Of a stretch of DNA of 64,000 nucleotides, positions 8,199-17,078 are shown piece after piece. The notes beneath the pieces were generated by a model that was given only the letters and a program-made list of their open reading frames with translations, ran no database searches and was not told the origin of the DNA. Each line of letters begins with the position of its first letter. Positions within the stretch are counted from its first letter, which is position 1. Position numbers and translations under genes: made by a program. This stretch comes from CBDDFS01 sp965227255 (GTDB taxonomy: Bacteria > Bacteroidota > Bacteroidia > Flavobacteriales_E > Vicingaceae): assembly GCA_965227255.1 (NCBI GenBank), contig CBDDFS010000002.1, forward strand, positions 1 through 64,000, in the 5' to 3' direction.

Positions 8199-9557
8199 CT
8201 AGTCCGTGCCTTGAGGCAATTCCGGTTCTGAATTGTCTTTCTTTCTTCTTGTTCCAAGCTGTGCTTCTCCAAGATTGATATTCATACCGTAACGAAATGT
8301 GACGTTCCTGCCACCCCTGGCTCGAAGAAAATTCATCAGATTATCGGTTACAACAAATATTTTATACTCTTTCGGACCAATGGCCAGGTTGAATCCAACG
8401 TTATCGTATCGTCTGTTTTTTATACTCCAGGATAAACCAAAGTCAAGAAAATTGAAGAAGTTTCGACCGGCGTACAGAGAACTTCCAAATTGCACCCCAT
8501 AGAAATATGTGAGGTGAATCATCGCACCAATATTTGTTTTGTCGTCGGGTCTGAATAAAACACTTGTATAGGACTCGGGAGTTAGATTATTCCAGTAATG
8601 ACCTCCTTTGCTTTCTTCAAAATACAAGTCCTGTATCGAATCTGTATACTTTTCAAAATTCACATCATCGTCGTCTCCTTCAATAAATTCATTGATATCA
8701 ACACCGGAAAAAGTGAAGGATCCATTACTTGTGTAAGTTGAAACATCATTCTGCCATTTGATTGCACCCAGGTTCAGGAAACTTTGTGAAAATTGCCATT
8801 TTTCATTCAATTCATAAATTGCACCGAGGTCCAGGGCAAAACCCGGGTTCAATCTGCTTCTTGGAATCTTCAGAAAATTTGCCAGAGGGTTTGAAGTACC
8901 GGATGTGCGGATCTCATAGTCAGTACTTAGTGTAAGAGCGTAATTATCTTCACCGGTCGTCAGCTTAAGCTCGTCTCTCGGTGTATTCACATTGACCATA
9001 CCGAATAGAATCTTGGACGCAATTCCCACGTCCCATTTTCCGATTTTCCTTCCTAATCCAATTCTCAGTTCTTTGTAATAATTCACTTTCATTCCCGGTC
9101 CAATCTCAATGGTTTGTCCAATGAACTTTGAGTTACCATTCCATGCAAGGTCAAAAAGGTCTTTTGGATAGGATAATCGGAAATCAAATTTCTCTGAAAA
9201 AAGAAATGAGACATTCCAATTTCTGATTGAAAGATAGAATCCAATTAACTCGAGGTTACTTTGGATCTGAAAGACATTGTCATCCCCCATTTGGGCAATT
9301 ACACCGTCAATATCCAGATATGTTGAGTCATTGAAACTGTTCTTTTTGACCAGATCATCATAAGAAAATGCATTGTTTCCATAGTTGAATACCACATTTG
9401 GCAACATGATACCAAACCTAGAACCTTGATCAATTGCCGGGTTTGTATAAGTACTTTGAAAGAGATTACGGGAAAAATGAAGAGTATATTCCTGCTGAGA
9501 AAAGCCTTTAAGCATGAAGGCGATAAAAACGAAAGAGAGAACATATTTCTTCATCAC
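8199..9557 (-). CDS. DUF5723-family outer-membrane protein
   Basis: This 452-residue protein has a signal peptide (ending GFSQ). It starts with YTLHFSRNLFQSTYTNPA, a pattern also seen at the N-terminus of PorP/SprF- and PorV-like outer-membrane barrels. The body is a run of amphipathic strands such as IGLGRKIGKWDVGI and FRYGMNINLG. The family match to DUF5723 is by overall pattern. It probably forms a 14-strand-type outer-membrane barrel. Its start overlaps the stop of the lipoprotein gene 9554-11086 by 4 bases (ATGA), indicating translational coupling, so the two products probably act together at the outer membrane. The last residues are hydrophilic (a Lys/Glu/Pro tail). Confidence 0.7.
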   Translation of the reverse strand: MMKKYVLSFVFIAFMLKGFSQQEYTLHFSRNLFQSTYTNPAIDQGSRFGIMLPNVVFNYGNNAFSYDDLVKKNSFNDSTYLDIDGVIAQMGDDNVFQIQSNLELIGFYLSIRNWNVSFLFSEKFDFRLSYPKDLFDLAWNGNSKFIGQTIEIGPGMKVNYYKELRIGLGRKIGKWDVGIASKILFGMVNVNTPRDELKLTTGEDNYALTLSTDYEIRTSGTSNPLANFLKIPRSRLNPGFALDLGAIYELNEKWQFSQSFLNLGAIKWQNDVSTYTSNGSFTFSGVDINEFIEGDDDDVNFEKYTDSIQDLYFEESKGGHYWNNLTPESYTSVLFRPDDKTNIGAMIHLTYFYGVQFGSSLYAGRNFFNFLDFGLSWSIKNRRYDNVGFNLAIGPKEYKIFVVTDNLMNFLRARGGRNVTFRYGMNINLGEAQLGTRRKKDNSEPELPQGTD

Positions 9558-11086
9558 AGATTCCTTCTTGTCTTCACTCCCATTTTGAAGTCGAAATAAT
9601 CGGTAGATCTGAGTTTGACGACCTTATGTTTCGAATCGTCTGTAAGCAACATGATGCGAATCTTCATGTTTTCTACTCTTCGTCTGATCGGATCAAACCT
9701 TGCCTCTCCCATCTCATAGAAGGATTCTTCTCTGACTCCTCCAAGTGAAAATCCATCGGCATCTGTATTCGCCTCTCTAAAAATTGCAGTGCCCATATCG
9801 GTGAGAGAATCGAGTACAACATTATTTTCATCGAGAAAATAAACCTGAACGTATATACCCACCGGAAAAGTATTGTAAGTAACCATCTTAAAGATCACTT
9901 CATCAAGAGTCTCTACATCCGAATGATCAAATGCATATATATCCTCAATGATCACACTATCAAGACTTCCTTTCATTGGTATTTTCAGATCCAGATCAGC
10001 CCGAATGCGGCTCTTATCGGTAACGAAATTGTAGACTGAGGTATCACTTCCCGAATTCGCCTCCAGACCGAATGAAAAACTCAGGGCATCAGGGGTTATT
10101 GAAAGAAACTGAGCAATGTTTGAATTCGAATTATTTATCTCCGTTTCTGAACTACTGGAATCACCAACTGAACCAGGTGAAGGTACGTTGATTCCATCGC
10201 CCACTGCATCCCCTGTAAGAGAAGAATTTCCATTTGAACCCGAACCACTGATGTTGTTTATATTCAGGGCTATAGGTAGGCCAAAAGAATTCGTAATGTC
10301 CAGATTTATTTTTGGATCCTGTAATACAATTCTGCCCGATTTGAAATTATCAAAGACGTCGAGATCGAGCGTATCATCATGATTTCCCATGTCAATGTTC
10401 CCCAAGTTACCATCTATAAAATTGTATTCCAGATCCTTGAAGGTCACGATGAATTGATCTATATCGACACTGTCATTATTGGAAACTTCGTTGGCGTCAA
10501 AATTGATCTCAAGTTTGTTGTATTCATTTCCATTTCCGCTCAGGTCAGTAACATAATTAGCCAGTGAAAAAACCGTATCAAAAGAAGTCAAAGAACTCCC
10601 AGAAAATGGAATTGTAAATGTTCGCTGGAAGGGCAGTCCATCCTTTGTTGTTTTAGGAAGATTTAATGTAACTCTGGTATTGGATGGAATGTCATCCTCA
10701 ATATGAACTTCAAGTCGACCGGCTTTCATATCGATCGTTCGGAGCAAAAAATTCGGGCTTGGATAATTTATGATGTTGAATTTTTGAAAAACGGCTAAGT
10801 CAAAACTGATTTCCTCCAATTTGATCAGAGAATCTGCCCCTACATCCAATATATTTCCTTCATACAACAGAACAACAACATCTTCGTCATCGGTTGTGAA
10901 TCCAGCCCCATCATTGTATTTTCCCACTAATCTCTCCATTCCAATCCTCGAATCAACCAGAGGAATGGCAAATTCCGGATCCCAGTTGCTTCTCTGCAAC
11001 TTATCGAAATCGTCCGCTATACATGAATAAAGAAAAAGAAGTAGAAATAGGGACCAGACCCTTCTCTTCCCGCTTACAATGGTCAT
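9554..11086 (-). CDS. Large lipoprotein of unknown function, coupled to DUF5723 gene
   Basis: This 510-residue protein begins with a lipoprotein signal (LFLLLFLYSCIADD). The mature start, WDPEFAIPLVDSRIGM, is a typical motif of large Bacteroidota surface lipoproteins with beta-sandwich repeats. A Ser/Gly/Asn-rich low-complexity stretch lies near residues 275-320 (SGSGSNGNSSLTGD, GSVGDSSSSETEINNSN) and probably forms a flexible linker. No enzyme motif was seen. It is the first gene of a two-gene operon with the DUF5723 barrel. A role as lipoprotein partner of that barrel is inference from coupling only. Confidence 0.65.
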   Translation of the reverse strand: MTIVSGKRRVWSLFLLLFLYSCIADDFDKLQRSNWDPEFAIPLVDSRIGMERLVGKYNDGAGFTTDDEDVVVLLYEGNILDVGADSLIKLEEISFDLAVFQKFNIINYPSPNFLLRTIDMKAGRLEVHIEDDIPSNTRVTLNLPKTTKDGLPFQRTFTIPFSGSSLTSFDTVFSLANYVTDLSGNGNEYNKLEINFDANEVSNNDSVDIDQFIVTFKDLEYNFIDGNLGNIDMGNHDDTLDLDVFDNFKSGRIVLQDPKINLDITNSFGLPIALNINNISGSGSNGNSSLTGDAVGDGINVPSPGSVGDSSSSETEINNSNSNIAQFLSITPDALSFSFGLEANSGSDTSVYNFVTDKSRIRADLDLKIPMKGSLDSVIIEDIYAFDHSDVETLDEVIFKMVTYNTFPVGIYVQVYFLDENNVVLDSLTDMGTAIFREANTDADGFSLGGVREESFYEMGEARFDPIRRRVENMKIRIMLLTDDSKHKVVKLRSTDYFDFKMGVKTRRNL

Positions 11087-11185
11087 ATCGTAAAGTTACT
11101 ATTACTTGATTAATTGGTGAAAGGCATTCTCAGTGAATCTAATGGAATCAGTATAATACTTTAGGATTCTGAACCCTCCACTCTC

Positions 11186-11220
11186 TAATTATTAATTATT
11201 ACTTATTAATTATTAACTGA
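11186..11220. repeat. Heptamer array C (TAATTAT)
   Basis: Units TAATTAT, TAATTAT, TACTTAT and TAATTAT run in exact 7-base phase from 11186 to 11213, followed by a degenerate TAACTGA (11214-11220). The array lies 10 bases before the putative promoter of the ClC gene, in the spacer between two divergent genes. Confidence 0.7.
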
Positions 11221-11229
11221 TCAAAAGAT

Positions 11230-11237
11230 TACTTTTG
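11230..11237 (+). promoter_or_regulatory. Putative -7 promoter element (TAnnTTTG)
   Basis: TACTTTTG matches the Bacteroidota sigma-ABfr -7 consensus TAnnTTTG exactly. It sits only 8 bases before the ClC ATG, so the transcript would be nearly leaderless if this is used. No clear -33 TTTG is visible at the usual spacing. Confidence 0.4.
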
Positions 11238-11245
11238 CGCACCCA

Positions 11246-13018
11246 ATGGAAAAAAAGACCAGATTAGCTCGTTTTCATACCTGGCGATTGAAGAACATAA
11301 AGCACAGACAGTTTGTCTTGTTTTTGGCTGCTGTCGTGGGTCTGGCTGCTGGTCTGGCTGCAGCAATCCTTAAAAACCTCGTACACCTTGTTCAGGCAGG
11401 ATTGAACAGCGGTATCGTAAGTGAATTCAACTACTTCTACTTTATCTACCCTATCATTGGGATCTTGCTGGCTATTCTCTTCCTGAATTATGTGATCAAG
11501 GAAAAAGTCGGACATGGAATTCCTTCTGTTCTTTATGCAATTTCCAGACGAAGCAGCATCATGAAGAGGCATAATATGTTCTCGTCTGTTATTTCCAGTG
11601 CATTAACTGTGGGTTTTGGTGGTTCCGTTGGACTGGAAGGCCCAACCGTTGCAACAGGTTCGGGTATTGGTTCCAACCTCGGTAAATTCCTTCGGGTTAA
11701 TTACAAAACGATCACGCTCTTATTGGGTTGTGGTGCTGCGGGAGCCATGGCCGGAATATTCAATGCACCGATCGCCGCCATTGTATTTGCCTTGGAGGTC
11801 ATCATGCTTGACCTGACCCTCTCTTCTCTTGTACCCCTTTTGGTTGCCTCTGTAACAGCAGCGCTAACCTCACATCTTTTGATTGGAAATGAAATTCTTT
11901 TTCATATCCATCTTCAGGATAAATTCAATTTTCAGGACGTCATTTATTACATCCTGCTTGGCATAATAACCGGTTTCGTGTCGGTCTATTTCATTAAAAT
12001 GTACTGGCTGATTTCCGACTTCTTTTCCAAAATTGAAAGTCCCTGGAAGAAGCTACTAATCGGTGGAGGAGTGCTGGGTGTATTACTATTTTTCATTCCG
12101 CCACTTTATGGTGAAGGTTACAAAACCATTCATGCCCTGATGACGAATCAGGAGTCACAGATTTTTGAAGGGAGTCCGGCCCATCAATTTGCAGACAACA
12201 TTTATATCGTTTTGCTGCTAGTAGCGGCTATGATCTTTATCAAAGTCATTGCAACATCGGTTACATTCGGTGCCGGAGGAATTGGTGGTGTCTTTGCTCC
12301 TACACTTTTTATTGGAAGTGCAGTTGGCTTTGTATTCTCAAAATCGATAAATACCTTCTCTATTGGGAATTTATCTGTGACCAATTTTAGTCTGGTGGGT
12401 ATGTGTGGAATGATTGCCGGTGTGCTGCATGCTCCCTTAACCGCAATTTTCCTTATCGCTGAAATCACGAGTGGATATGAATTATTCCTCCCTTTGATGA
12501 TCACCGGCACAATCTCTTTCATTACGGTTCGTTCCATTCAACCACATTCAGTTTATACCATGCAACTGGCTAAGCGGGGTGAGCTGATTACCCACCACAA
12601 GGATAGTGCCGTTCTGACCTTGATGAATTTGAAATCTGAAGTTGAAAAGAATTTTAATACCATCCAGTCGGAAAGCAATTTAGGTGAATTGGTAAAATCT
12701 GTGGCCAAGGCAAGAAGGAATCTATTCCCCGTTTTAGATGAAAAGGGCAAACTGCTGGGAATTATCAACCTGGATGACATAAGGGAGATTATGTTCAAGC
12801 AGGAATTGTATGAAGAAGTTATCGTCAACAATCTGATGGTCATTCCACCTGCCGTGGTGTCTCCTCAGGATAACATGGAGATCGTCATGAAAAAGTTCGA
12901 AGAAACCGGAGTTTGGAATTTACCTGTTTGTGACAATGGAAAATATATTGGCTTTGTCTCAAAGTCAAAGCTATTCAGTGCATACAGGAAAATCTTATTA
13001 GAACATTCAGAGCACTAG
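11246..13018 (+). CDS. ClC-family chloride channel/antiporter with two CBS domains
   Basis: This 590-residue integral membrane protein carries the three ClC signatures: GHGIP (GSGIP-like, about residue 90), GSVGLEGPTV with the gating glutamate kept, and GGIGGVFAPTLFIG (GxFxP). A second half with TSGYELFLPLM follows. Residues of about 440-580 form two CBS domains (NLFPVLDEKGKLLGIINLDD and WNLPVCDNGKYIGFVSKSKL) that usually bind adenine nucleotides and gate the channel. It moves chloride, or another halide such as fluoride, across the inner membrane. Whether it is a channel or an H+ antiporter cannot be told from the sequence. Its stop overlaps the convergent glycosyltransferase by 4 bases. Confidence 0.92.
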   Translation: MEKKTRLARFHTWRLKNIKHRQFVLFLAAVVGLAAGLAAAILKNLVHLVQAGLNSGIVSEFNYFYFIYPIIGILLAILFLNYVIKEKVGHGIPSVLYAISRRSSIMKRHNMFSSVISSALTVGFGGSVGLEGPTVATGSGIGSNLGKFLRVNYKTITLLLGCGAAGAMAGIFNAPIAAIVFALEVIMLDLTLSSLVPLLVASVTAALTSHLLIGNEILFHIHLQDKFNFQDVIYYILLGIITGFVSVYFIKMYWLISDFFSKIESPWKKLLIGGGVLGVLLFFIPPLYGEGYKTIHALMTNQESQIFEGSPAHQFADNIYIVLLLVAAMIFIKVIATSVTFGAGGIGGVFAPTLFIGSAVGFVFSKSINTFSIGNLSVTNFSLVGMCGMIAGVLHAPLTAIFLIAEITSGYELFLPLMITGTISFITVRSIQPHSVYTMQLAKRGELITHHKDSAVLTLMNLKSEVEKNFNTIQSESNLGELVKSVAKARRNLFPVLDEKGKLLGIINLDDIREIMFKQELYEEVIVNNLMVIPPAVVSPQDNMEIVMKKFEETGVWNLPVCDNGKYIGFVSKSKLFSAYRKILLEHSEH

Positions 13019-13743
13019 ATCCTTCCAAAGATGCTCATCAGTCGAAGTTTGATCACTCCGAAAATAGCTTCCTGAAAAATATCGCCGCTCATCTTACTCT
13101 TTCCCTGAGTTCTATCCCTGAAAATGATCGGCACTTCAACTATGTTAAAACCCCTTTTCCAAGCACGGAACTTTAATTCTATCTGGAAAGCGTACCCTCG
13201 GAATTTCACCTTATCCAACTGAATGGTCTCGAGAACTTTTCGTCTGTAACATTTGAATCCTGCAGTCGCATCCATGATCTTCATTCGGGTTATTATGCGA
13301 ACATAAACGCTGGCGAAATAAGACATAAGAACCCTGCCCATAGGCCAGTTTACTACATTCACCCCGTTAATGTATCTTGAACCTATGGCCAGATCAGCTC
13401 CATCCTTGCATGCCTGATACAACCTAACCAGATCATTCGGATCGTGAGAAAAGTCCGCATCCATTTCAAAAACGAACTGATAGTCATGTTCCAGGGCCCA
13501 TTTAAATCCTCTGATATAGGCTGTTCCCAGACCCAGCTTCCCTTCCCTCTCAACGATGAATAATTTATCCGGAAATTCTTTCTGAAGTGATTTGACAATG
13601 TCGGCTGTACCATCGGGAGAACCGTCGTCGATAATGAGCACGGAGAAGTCAGATTCAAGGCCAAATACAGCCCTGATAATGTTCTCGACATTCTCTTTTT
13701 CGTTATACGTTGGTATGATTACAACACACTCCGGCATGCTCAA
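13015..13743 (-). CDS. Polyprenol (dolichol-type) phosphate mannosyltransferase, GT2 family
   Basis: This 242-residue GT-A glycosyltransferase has the fold start IIPTYNEKENVENII, the nucleotide-binding DDGSPDGT and the metal site EMDADFSHDP. The C-terminal family signature FRDRTQGKSKMS is typical of soluble DPM1-like enzymes without C-terminal membrane helices. The expected reaction is transfer of mannose (or another hexose) from a GDP/UDP donor to polyprenyl phosphate at the cytoplasmic membrane, supplying lipid-linked sugar for envelope glycan or protein glycosylation. Sugar specificity is not visible. It is transcribed toward the ClC gene with a 4-base tail overlap. Confidence 0.88.
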   Translation of the reverse strand: MSMPECVVIIPTYNEKENVENIIRAVFGLESDFSVLIIDDGSPDGTADIVKSLQKEFPDKLFIVEREGKLGLGTAYIRGFKWALEHDYQFVFEMDADFSHDPNDLVRLYQACKDGADLAIGSRYINGVNVVNWPMGRVLMSYFASVYVRIITRMKIMDATAGFKCYRRKVLETIQLDKVKFRGYAFQIELKFRAWKRGFNIVEVPIIFRDRTQGKSKMSGDIFQEAIFGVIKLRLMSIFGRI

Positions 13744-13787
13744 ATTTTAGAGAAAACGAATATACAGGTAAAATTTTATTCCCGCTT

Positions 13788-14240
13788 CTATTTATTCACG
13801 GTCACAGGGTCGCTCGTCACCGTATTGCTCCAATTTTCTGCCCTGTCTTTAAGTCTGACACTGAAGAGAATTTCTTCGGAAGAATTTGATTGGTCGAGAA
13901 GAATCACATTTTCAAGCTCAATGGCAAATACACCTGAAATACTGATGCCACTGCCAGGGGATTGAGGTGGAACATGAAATGTATGTATGATGTTGTCTCG
14001 TTGATCCACAATTTCCAAAGAATGATCATCAGCATCCTCTGTTCCTATGTCTCCATCTCCATCTATATATGATATCTCAAAATGAAGTGATTCGAACTGA
14101 TCAATACTCATAGGTTCAATTTTTTCGATACTCACTTCAGGCACATCGGAAATGGGCGGATTCACCGTATTTTCCTCTTTCTTTCCGCAGGAGGAAACAA
14201 CCAGAATAACCAGAACAAATGCAAGTAATCTCAACATCAT
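13788..14240 (-). CDS. Small lipoprotein with DGDGDIG motif
   Basis: This 150-residue protein has a lipobox (VILVVSSCGKKEE) and a single beta-rich domain. The acidic signature FEISYIDGDGDIGTED and the distal VRLKDRAENWSN are shared almost word for word with the lipoprotein at 19938-20459 (IKFSFTDGDGDIGLRD, LRLLDRALNESN). The acidic loop is a plausible Ca2+ site. It is the last gene of the operon 13788-17961, and its start overlaps the preceding gene by 4 bases. Function is unknown. Confidence 0.7.
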   Translation of the reverse strand: MMLRLLAFVLVILVVSSCGKKEENTVNPPISDVPEVSIEKIEPMSIDQFESLHFEISYIDGDGDIGTEDADDHSLEIVDQRDNIIHTFHVPPQSPGSGISISGVFAIELENVILLDQSNSSEEILFSVRLKDRAENWSNTVTSDPVTVNK

Positions 14241-15217
14241 TTTACAACAAATGAAAAGTAGGTTAATAGATAAACCGGACTGCCTGATGAAGGAATTTCC
14301 GAAGGACTATTGTTATCAGAATCCTGTACATAAACTCTGAAATATTGCTGCTGACCAAGCGGAAAATCATTTGTATTGATCGTGAAATGATGATAATAAG
14401 GCGCTTTGGCAGGTTGACCAAATGGAATTGGACCCATGAATGGACTTAGGGCCGGAAGAACCGACAGTGATTGTTCCGAACTGCCCGAAAAGTCGTACAA
14501 ATGATTTGAAAGCTTGTATTTGTTGTATGTAAAATCCGAAGCCGGAAGGAAGTTTCCGTCCACATCCTGATCGAATAATCCTATCCAAATATTAATTGTC
14601 TTGTTAGGAGGCAATTCAATTGGCGTTGCAATATTCGTTCGCATCGTATCATATCTGAATCCTGTTGTGTCGTTTTCATACATCAGAAGGCCAAAAAATG
14701 ACGGTAGGTATGTCGGTTGAACAGGTGAATTGCCAAATGGGTCTTTGGCGCCATCGAGGATCCAATTTGTGATCAGATCAATCTCTTGCTGTGTAAGTGT
14801 ATCATAGAGTGGCATTCTTCCCAGAACAGCATCATCCGTAGTTATTCTTTCATGCAGCCATGACGACCCGGCATCTCCTGGAACTACTCTGAACTCAAAT
14901 GAATTATTCGCATCGTTCTTTTCAACTTTGTGGTAGACCATTGTATTGTACGCACTTTCTACGGTCCTGAAGTCAGGTTCAAAATGACCATCATGGCAGC
15001 CAGGCACAGCACAGGTCGGTGCAAAAATGTACTTGTGAATTCCAACAAAACTGGTTGCATCAATGGTATCTGTTGGATCATTCACATCGTAGTTAATCGT
15101 ATCGAAGGGATTGTCAGGCACTTTTCCGGGTATCTCAGTAACCTCTTTACGACAGGCAGTATAAACCACCGCAATCAGAGGAATCATGAACAGAATATGT
15201 TTAAATGACACTTTCAT
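14237..15217 (-). CDS. Lipoprotein with cytochrome-c-like CX4CH heme motif
   Basis: This 326-residue protein has a lipoprotein signal (VVYTACRKE). A domain of about 100 residues opens with IFAPTCAVPGCHDG. CAVPGCH is a CX4CH motif, longer than the canonical CX2CH but common in planctomycete-type c-type cytochrome domains. LGRMPLYDTLTQQEIDLITNWI supplies the usual distal Met and final helix of a cytochrome c. The C-terminal half is beta-rich with no motif. It is coupled to the Tat protein gene upstream (1-base overlap) and the DGDGDIG lipoprotein downstream (4-base overlap). Confidence 0.75.
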   Translation of the reverse strand: MKVSFKHILFMIPLIAVVYTACRKEVTEIPGKVPDNPFDTINYDVNDPTDTIDATSFVGIHKYIFAPTCAVPGCHDGHFEPDFRTVESAYNTMVYHKVEKNDANNSFEFRVVPGDAGSSWLHERITTDDAVLGRMPLYDTLTQQEIDLITNWILDGAKDPFGNSPVQPTYLPSFFGLLMYENDTTGFRYDTMRTNIATPIELPPNKTINIWIGLFDQDVDGNFLPASDFTYNKYKLSNHLYDFSGSSEQSLSVLPALSPFMGPIPFGQPAKAPYYHHFTINTNDFPLGQQQYFRVYVQDSDNNSPSEIPSSGSPVYLLTYFSFVVK

Positions 15218-16563
15218 TACACAAAGGCTTCACTAAGTACCTGTCCGCTTAATTTACCACTAGGAATCAGATCATCAAATCCTAAAGCATGAGCAATGGT
15301 CGGAACAATGTCTATGGCTTCACCTTTTGGTTGAGAAGCTGTGCCCACCTCAAGATCCTGATTCACAACTCCGGCGGGTCCTGCGATAACAGAGAATATC
15401 TCCCTCGAATTGTCATCATTGGTATGATCGAATGCAAACAATCCATTGGAATCTGAAAGATTATTAGGCTGCAGATTTCTTCCATGTTCCGGCATACAGA
15501 TCATGATGGTATTATTGGCCATTTCCGGATCACTTTGAATCTTATTCCAGAGCCAACCAACACCATAATCTGCTTTGTGAAGGAATCGAATATAATTGGA
15601 GAAATCACTGTGGCATATGTCTAGATTGAAAGTATTAATAACGGTCAATTCCGGCTTGAACTCTTCCAGCACCTTCCAACCTGCAGCTATGTTGATCAGG
15701 TCGCCTGTCAATTCATTAACTCCTACTCCCGAGGGCAAGGGCCATTCTACTGGATTCGTTCCGTCAAGCAACTCTATGATGAATTGTTTGATTCTTTCTT
15801 TGTCATCCCGATTATTGATGACACCGGGAAGATCCTGGACTTCATTTTCGAAACTCTTATTCAGGAAATCGGTCAGTTTTTCTATTCGCTGAATCTCATC
15901 GGGCTGATAGAATCGAGCATCCTGATAGTATTTTTCACCCAGATTCCCGAAGATAGTGGCGGGTCTTAAGTAGTTGGCGCCATACATAGCACCATAATCC
16001 GGGTCTCGACTATAATTTAAAGAAGGATACGGACCGAGTCCTTCGGAAATCCACCAGGCATTGATGGCCGATTTAGATGGGTCGGTATGCTTTCTGTAAT
16101 ATTCAAAAATGGTTGGATTTTCTGGATTGATATTCAGGTTGAGTCCGGTTTCGGTATAATTACCTGTCATGGCCACAGTATGACCGTTGTAATGACCCGT
16201 CGGACCAAAGCTGTATCTCATTTCCGGGAAAGTCGTTCCCTGAGCTGACAATGAGTTTCCGGATAGTATCGGATTCCATGGGTTATAGATGATTCCATCG
16301 GTAGGCCTCGCACCCTTAAGAATATTCTCCATTACATTGCCACCATATGATAGTCCCTGACCCTGGAGGTACATTTTCTTGACCGATTCCTGATTTCTTA
16401 TTCCACCAGCGAAGAGGACAAAGACCACATGATCTACTTTCCTACTTCCCGTAGCCGCGAATAATCTACCAGAAGGCAAAATATATGGCGCTGCAATGGC
16501 ACCACCAGTAGCAAAAGCAGTCTTCTTCAGAAAGGATCTTCTGTTGATTGACTTTTTCATCAA
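15217..16563 (-). CDS. Tat-exported DUF1501/alkaline-phosphatase-superfamily-like protein
   Basis: This 448-residue protein begins with a twin-arginine signal (SINRRSFLKKTAFATGG), so it is exported folded. The body reads like the alkaline phosphatase superfamily as used by DUF1501/sulfatase proteins: DHVVFVLFAGGIRNQES near the start, MICMPEHGRN in the metal region and DIVPTIAHALGF at the end. The usual sulfatase CxPSR signature is absent. DUF1501 proteins typically lie beside DUF1549/DUF1553 and cytochrome genes, and that is the neighbourhood here. Substrate is unknown. The start overlaps the upstream lipoprotein stop by 4 bases. Confidence 0.75.
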   Translation of the reverse strand: MMKKSINRRSFLKKTAFATGGAIAAPYILPSGRLFAATGSRKVDHVVFVLFAGGIRNQESVKKMYLQGQGLSYGGNVMENILKGARPTDGIIYNPWNPILSGNSLSAQGTTFPEMRYSFGPTGHYNGHTVAMTGNYTETGLNLNINPENPTIFEYYRKHTDPSKSAINAWWISEGLGPYPSLNYSRDPDYGAMYGANYLRPATIFGNLGEKYYQDARFYQPDEIQRIEKLTDFLNKSFENEVQDLPGVINNRDDKERIKQFIIELLDGTNPVEWPLPSGVGVNELTGDLINIAAGWKVLEEFKPELTVINTFNLDICHSDFSNYIRFLHKADYGVGWLWNKIQSDPEMANNTIMICMPEHGRNLQPNNLSDSNGLFAFDHTNDDNSREIFSVIAGPAGVVNQDLEVGTASQPKGEAIDIVPTIAHALGFDDLIPSGKLSGQVLSEAFV

Positions 16564-17078
16564 TAGTAGTAGTATTCGTTCGACAAAATGAAGGCCGAGT
16601 AAATATCCTCCACGGTCAACAATGGATCTTTATCAATAATATCGGTCATATATAGTTTTTCATAGGGCGATGGCATTCTTTGGTAGAATCTTCGATAGGT
16701 ATCCTCCACAAACTGTTCAACATCATTTCGCATTTCTCCATTGGTCGGAACATCTACAGAAGTTGAATTCAGATAATGACTTAAAGTCAATTCATTTGCC
16801 ATGGTCTTATCGCCGACTGCCAGACTCAATTCCGAAAGCTCGGAAAGATCATTTCCAGGGATGTTTGAATTGAAGAGGTCACTGTACATTATTGAAATGT
16901 ACTGTGTTGGTGTTTTTTGCTTCGTTTTTTCTGCACTTGAAGAATAAAGAATGGTTGTGTCTACCTGATAGATCACATTATCATAAACCGTCTTTTCCTC
17001 AACTTCCTTTTTGCACGAGAAAATGATGAGCATGCCCAAGGCCATGGACAGGAATAAATGCCTATTCGAAACCTGCAT
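16560..17078 (-). CDS. Small lipoprotein of the DUF1501-like operon
   Basis: The start is placed at 17078 (MQVSNRHLF) rather than the upstream ATG at 17135, because it yields a proper lipoprotein signal ending MLIIFSCKKE. ATG 17084 is an alternative. The product has about 172 residues with a helical C-terminus (VEQFVEDTYRRFYQRMPSP, then ILSNEYYYY). The words YRRFYQRMPSPYE resemble the repeated 'R.PS..E' turns of the neighbouring lipoprotein 17062-17961 (FFKRKPSVKELE), suggesting related helical domains. No known family is recognised with confidence. It overlaps the upstream gene by 17 bases. Confidence 0.6.
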   Translation of the reverse strand: MQVSNRHLFLSMALGMLIIFSCKKEVEEKTVYDNVIYQVDTTILYSSSAEKTKQKTPTQYISIMYSDLFNSNIPGNDLSELSELSLAVGDKTMANELTLSHYLNSTSVDVPTNGEMRNDVEQFVEDTYRRFYQRMPSPYEKLYMTDIIDKDPLLTVEDIYSAFILSNEYYYY

